From assembly GCA_945906715.1 (NCBI GenBank), contig CAMDRK010000103.1, forward strand, positions 1-8,279: DNA of 8,279 nt, in the 5' to 3' direction. The notes beneath the pieces are model-generated. The model made no database searches. It saw only the letters and a program-made list of their open reading frames with translations, and was not told the DNA's origin. This document shows, in pieces, positions 6,321 through 8,279 of this stretch. The position numbers and the translations under genes are program-made. This stretch comes from Nitrospira lenta (GTDB taxonomy: Bacteria > Nitrospirota > Nitrospiria > Nitrospirales > Nitrospiraceae). Numbering within the stretch: the first letter of the stretch is position 1; every line of letters begins with the position of its first letter.

Positions 6321-6460
6321 TGTGCTCGTTCAACGGCCGCAGTAGGAGTTACCCTGACGACCCTTCCAATGGGGCGGAAAAGAAAAACCGAAAAAGCGAT
6401 GCAGGCAGTACCGTAATGGGCAACCTGGGCCGCTTCCCTTAAGAGAGGTCAAGAGTCGGA
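6320..6460. repeat. Degenerate partial copies of the hairpin repeat
   Basis: At 6321-6344 a stretch resembles the 3' half of the copy A hairpin (TGTGCTCGTTC, then CGGCCGCAGTA) without its 5' partner. At about 6411-6460 another stretch matches the element's tail (GGGCAACCTGGGCCGC, then CCCTTAAGAGAGGTCAAGAG). These look like truncated or decayed insertions in a repeat hot-spot. Confidence 0.6.
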
Positions 6461-6472
6461 AGGACACCTACG

Positions 6473-6538
6473 TTGGTCCTGTGCTCCCAGAACGCGCGCC
6501 CTGAGAAGGGCCTCGTTCGACGGCCGCACCTAGACCAA
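6473..6538. repeat. Diverged hairpin repeat, copy C
   Basis: TTGGTC (6473-6478) pairs with GACCAA (6533-6538), GTGC (6481-6484) with GCAC (6526-6529), GAACG (6490-6494) with CGTTC (6514-6518), and GCCC (6498-6501) with GGGC (6508-6511), around loop TGAGAA. The layout and the inner GAACG/CGTTC match copies A and B, but the outer and tip stems have different sequences that are still complementary. Confidence 0.7.
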
Positions 6539-6635
6539 CATGAGTGCCCTTCCAAGAGAGGGAAAACAAGCGAACCTGGAAGGATTCATTAGAGGGATCG
6601 GCAACCACCACGACGGCGGCCTTAGGCATTCCCAA

Positions 6636-6845
6636 TCACGCAGGCTGGTAGTGCAACACAAGCAATTGGTGGGCATGCAACGGAATCGTCGCATACGTCC
6701 GGCCATCATTATCCACAAATTCCACCTCAAATGCGCCAGGACCAAGCGATTCCACCACGGTCCCCACTTGCCCACGCAGCAAGCCTCGATCAGGGATGTC
6801 CTCGGTTAGAGCCACCACATCGAGTACGCAAATTTCTCGGTTCAT
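6636..6845 (-). CDS. DUF4926 family small protein
   Basis: This 69-residue protein matches the remembered DUF4926 pattern: LDVVALTEDIP at the N-terminus, RGQVGTVVESLGPGAFEVEFVDNDG (24-48) and a C-terminal QLLVLHY. The G-x-V-G-T-V-V and F-E-V-E-F-x-D pattern looks like a small SH3-like beta barrel, but this is inference and no activity is known. There is no signal peptide or membrane segment. The ATG at 6845 has an excellent ribosome binding site (AAGGAG, 6859-6854, 8-nt spacing) immediately after the stop codon of the DUF6883 gene, so the two genes are almost certainly co-transcribed. The pair could be a two-component accessory module (toxin-antitoxin-like or other); no sequence feature proves this. 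Confidence 0.85.
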   Translation of the reverse strand: MNREICVLDVVALTEDIPDRGLLRGQVGTVVESLGPGAFEVEFVDNDGRTYATIPLHAHQLLVLHYQPA

Positions 6846-6853
6846 GATGTCTG

Positions 6854-6859
6854 CTCCTT
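6854..6859 (-). promoter_or_regulatory. Ribosome binding site of the DUF4926 gene
   Basis: A perfect AAGGAG on the - strand lies one base after the TAG stop of DUF6883 (6863-6861) and 8 nt before the ATG at 6845. This suggests the second gene initiates independently and efficiently, in contrast to the poor, hairpin-embedded start of the first gene. Confidence 0.8.
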
Positions 6860-6860
6860 G

Positions 6861-7193
6861 CTAAAGAACATAACAAGAGGTGAATCGCGGGAAGTCCTCG
6901 CCGTGACGAATAATCCACAAGCTTCGCACGGTTGTTACCGTCCCAGCGCCCTGCACAGGGAAGTCTAGCGCATACCGCTGCCCATAATCATCTGCACCAA
7001 GAAAATCTACATTTTCCAGGAGTACTGCTTCCAATAGCCTCTGACGCACATCCTCCGCCTGGTCAGCCGTCCACCCCAAAACGCCCTTAAAGACGCGAGC
7101 CTTGTGCTGACCGCGAGGATGTTCGCCACTCAGGCAGTAATCGCGCAGCTTTCGCACATCCACGAACGCCCGATCGGCATGTGGAAGTTTCAT
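6861..7193 (-). CDS. DUF6883 family small protein
   Basis: This 110-residue soluble protein of unknown function is recognised as DUF6883-like from its N-terminus (MKLPHADRAFVDVRKLRDYCL), the GEHPRGQHKARVF block (23-35), YGQRYALDF (70-78), and the ending VRSLWIIRHGEDFPRFTSCYVL. The conserved basic and His residues (H25, R27, H30, K31, R33) and the C-terminal RHGEDFPR could mark a functional site, but no catalytic role is known to me. The start is the ATG at 7193, which begins the family-typical MKLP sequence. It has no good Shine-Dalgarno and lies within a perfect 11-bp inverted repeat (7171-7201). It is the first gene of a pair with DUF4926, 15 nt apart. Only a weak promoter candidate was seen upstream (TTGAAA at 7237-7232 without a good -10). 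The pair is bracketed by direct copies of the hairpin repeat, suggesting an inserted module. Confidence 0.82.
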   Translation of the reverse strand: MKLPHADRAFVDVRKLRDYCLSGEHPRGQHKARVFKGVLGWTADQAEDVRQRLLEAVLLENVDFLGADDYGQRYALDFPVQGAGTVTTVRSLWIIRHGEDFPRFTSCYVL

Positions 7194-7201
7194 GCCGATC
7201 G
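7171..7201 (-). promoter_or_regulatory. Perfect inverted repeat enclosing the DUF6883 start codon
   Basis: CGATCGGCATG (7171-7181) and CATGCCGATCG (7191-7201) are perfect reverse complements around a 9-nt loop. In the - strand mRNA the 5' arm ends with the AUG start codon (7193-7191) and the 3' arm covers codons 5 to 8, so the start codon would be buried in an 11-bp stem. It could be a translational switch or a DNA operator for an autoregulator. Confidence 0.6.
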
Positions 7202-7566
7202 TCCGTCATGTGCTATCTCAGTGGCATCCGATTTCAATGGTGTGCCTCATTCTCGCGGAGCGAGGGGTGATCGACTGAGCCATGTGAGTCAACTGCTGCA
7301 GCAGGATACCTCGGCACCAACATTTTTGGAAGCGCCCATTAACGTGACCGACGTAGCGAGAAATTCAGCGGCTGGGAGGATGAGGGAGGAGCGGCCGGCT
7401 GCCCTTCTTGCTCGCAGAACGCGCACGATCAGAATGTGCTCGTTCAATGCGCGCAGTAAGGGCAGCCTGGGCCCCTCCGTTATAGAGAGGTAAAGAGAAT
7501 TGGAACGCCTTCGTTATGCGGGAGCACTCAGGATAGGCCATCGAGCCACATGAACCAGTACGCTCT
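7194..7566. other. Gene-free region upstream of the DUF6883-DUF4926 pair
   Basis: This 373-nt gap separates the pair from the symporter gene. It holds the 5' half of the start-codon hairpin, a 12-bp perfect palindrome CTGCTGCAGCAG (7293-7304), hairpin repeat copy B (7377-7504), and an 8-bp inverted repeat GAGCCACA (7543-7550) with TGTGGCTC (7577-7584) straddling the symporter stop. No convincing promoter and no protein-coding frame with family resemblance was found. Confidence 0.55.
7377..7504. repeat. Hairpin repeat element, copy B (about 128 bp)
   Basis: It lies in the same orientation as copy A (6191-6320). TGCCCTT (7400-7406) pairs with AAGGGCA (7458-7464), with the stem extended by GGC/GCC. 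TGCTCGCA (7409-7416) pairs with TGCGCGCA (7448-7455), and GAACGCGCAC (7417-7426) with GTGCTCGTTC (7436-7445), around loop GATCAGAAT. Next to the core, copy A reads CCAGG-TGCCC and copy B CCGGCTGCCC, and the opposite arm differs as needed to keep much of the pairing. Confidence 0.85.
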
Positions 7567-8279
7567 TCAAGATGGCTGTGGCTCTGGGGGATCGGTGGAT
7601 TCGGGTCGGGCCTGCCGCGCGATCGGTTCAGTCGCGGGTGTGATACGCCCTACATCGAGAAGGATGGCGACCAGCATGTCGCTCAAGACGTTCACGCCAG
7701 AGCGGGCCCGGGCGATGATCCAATCCACGGTCATGATGAGTGGAATGGCCGCACCGATGACATGAGGCGGCAAGCCGGCAGCTGAGAGGACGAGCGGCAA
7801 CACGATCATCCCGGCTTCCGGAATGCCGGCCACGCCGGCCCCCGCGATCATCGACGCGGCGACAATCAGCACCTGGCTGCCCATCGAGAGGTCGAAGCCC
7901 AGCGCTTGCGCGAGAAAGAGCGCGGCCATCGCTTCATAGAGGGTGATGCCGTCGTTGTTGAGGTTCGTGCCGACACAGGCGGCGAGGCGCGCCGATTGGG
8001 GCGAGACCTGCATGCGATCAAGGCATCGGAGAGTAACCGGCACGGCGGCGAGACTGCTGTTGCACGACACGGCGGTCATGATCGCGTCGGCTCCCTGTCC
8101 GATGTAGACCTTCGGCGACTTCTTCCCTATCAGCCAGGCGACGAGCGGGTAGTAGCCGAGCGAGTGGATGGCGAGTCCCACGAGCATGGTGACGAGGAAG
8201 ATCCAGAGGACGACGAAGACGCCGATGCCCGCCTTGCCGACGACCTGGGCGACGACGCCGAAGACGGCGAGCGGCACTG
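7567..8279 (-). CDS. Cation-coupled dicarboxylate/amino-acid symporter (DAACS/SDF family), 5' end cut off
   Basis: About 237 C-terminal residues of a roughly 400-430-residue inner-membrane secondary transporter are present; the N-terminal part lies beyond the window edge. Seen here, numbering from the GTG codon at 8277: a hydrophobic helix (about 18-40), the HP1 re-entrant loop as AVSCNSSLAAVPVT (69-82), the TM7 motif GTNLNNDGITLYEA (103-116) in place of the common NMDGT, the HP2 loop AGAGVAGIPEAGMIVLP (145-161), and TM8 DWIIARARSGVNVLSD (185-200). By motif alignment to GltPh and the EAATs, the substrate-side-chain arginine is kept (R192), while the aspartate that binds the substrate amino group is Ala (A189). 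As in DctA, which has Ser there, this points to dicarboxylates rather than aspartate or glutamate; that is an inference. The hydrophilic Pro-rich tail ends at TGA (7569-7567). It is separated from the DUF6883 gene by a repeat-containing gap and is probably not in its operon. Confidence 0.9.
   Translation of the reverse strand, partial: VPLAVFGVVAQVVGKAGIGVFVVLWIFLVTMLVGLAIHSLGYYPLVAWLIGKKSPKVYIGQGADAIMTAVSCNSSLAAVPVTLRCLDRMQVSPQSARLAACVGTNLNNDGITLYEAMAALFLAQALGFDLSMGSQVLIVAASMIAGAGVAGIPEAGMIVLPLVLSAAGLPPHVIGAAIPLIMTVDWIIARARSGVNVLSDMLVAILLDVGRITPATEPIARQARPESTDPPEPQPS

Larger units (their letters stand above)
6148..6635. other. Gene-free region filled with hairpin repeat copies
   Basis: This 488-nt stretch between the AmgK-like start and the DUF4926 stop holds the promoter (6157-6185), one full repeat copy (6191-6320), partial and degenerate pieces (6320-6538) and a 7-bp inverted repeat, CCTTCCA (6548-6554) with TGGAAGG (6577-6583), downstream of DUF4926. 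Open frames here are translated repeat and show no protein-family resemblance. An A-rich patch around 6378-6396 has no assigned role. Confidence 0.6.

Noticed and set aside
5851..6442. + strand open frames antisense to the kinase and through the hairpin repeats
   Set aside because: Their translations are antisense kinase or repeat sequence; the repeat-derived peptide recurs at 7377-7493 because the DNA repeats, not because a protein is conserved.
7293..7304. 12-bp palindrome CTGCTGCAGCAG as an operator
   Set aside because: It is isolated, low in complexity, about 100 bp from the DUF6883 start, and near no convincing promoter; it could be chance.
7104..7493. 129-codon + strand open frame over the DUF6883 start and repeat B
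   Set aside because: It is antisense to DUF6883 at one end and translated repeat at the other, with no ribosome binding site or family match.
2609..7504. Integron attC sites flanking cassettes
   Set aside because: GTTAGGC/GCCTAAC strings occur only as one variant of the heptamer unit, the hairpin repeats lack paired attC core sites, and no integrase gene is present.
7543..7584. Inverted repeat straddling the symporter stop as a terminator
   Set aside because: The arms are only 8 bp with a 26-nt loop, and no T-run follows on the - strand.

Overview
The window looks like part of a chromosome from a GC-rich, Gram-negative-type bacterium, most plausibly a Nitrospira-like member of the Nitrospirota. 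That guess rests on remembered protein flavour, on the combination of a long-chain polyprenyl synthase, a DUF1015 protein and an NtrC-type regulator, and on abundant short palindromic intergenic repeats. It is an inference and was not checked by any search.

Left half (1-4090, + strand): a leader with a strong hairpin, then a long-chain polyprenyl diphosphate synthase (quinone side chain), a DUF1015 protein of unknown function, and an NtrC-type sigma-54-dependent response regulator without a histidine kinase in the window. Middle (4091-6147): after a convergent junction made of an inverted array of 9-bp units, two - strand genes form a probable operon. Its first gene is an AmgK-like sugar kinase (start at 6147) and its second a MurU-like sugar-1-phosphate nucleotidyltransferase, together resembling the anomeric kinase plus uridylyltransferase pair of peptidoglycan recycling. 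Right half (6148-8279, - strand): a repeat cluster, a tight pair of small genes (DUF6883 then DUF4926), another repeat copy, and the C-terminal part of a DAACS/SDF-family cation-coupled dicarboxylate or amino-acid symporter cut by the window edge.

Most of the unusual content is non-coding. Three unrelated families of structured repeats occupy the gaps: (i) two elements each built of four 7-bp units (consensus SGTNAGG), a spacer and four inverted units, both lying directly after a stop codon and before the next co-directional gene; (ii) a 9-bp-period palindromic array between the convergent genes; (iii) a roughly 130-bp hairpin element (copies at 6191-6320 and 7377-7504, plus degenerate pieces at 6320-6538) whose stems differ between copies in a compensatory way. 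The DUF6883-DUF4926 pair sits between direct copies of element (iii), and the DUF6883 start codon lies inside a perfect 11-bp inverted repeat. Two genes (polyprenyl synthase and AmgK-like kinase) have promoter-like sequences whose predicted transcription start falls almost on the ATG, suggesting leaderless mRNAs. No CRISPR, tRNA, rRNA, transposase or integrase gene was seen.
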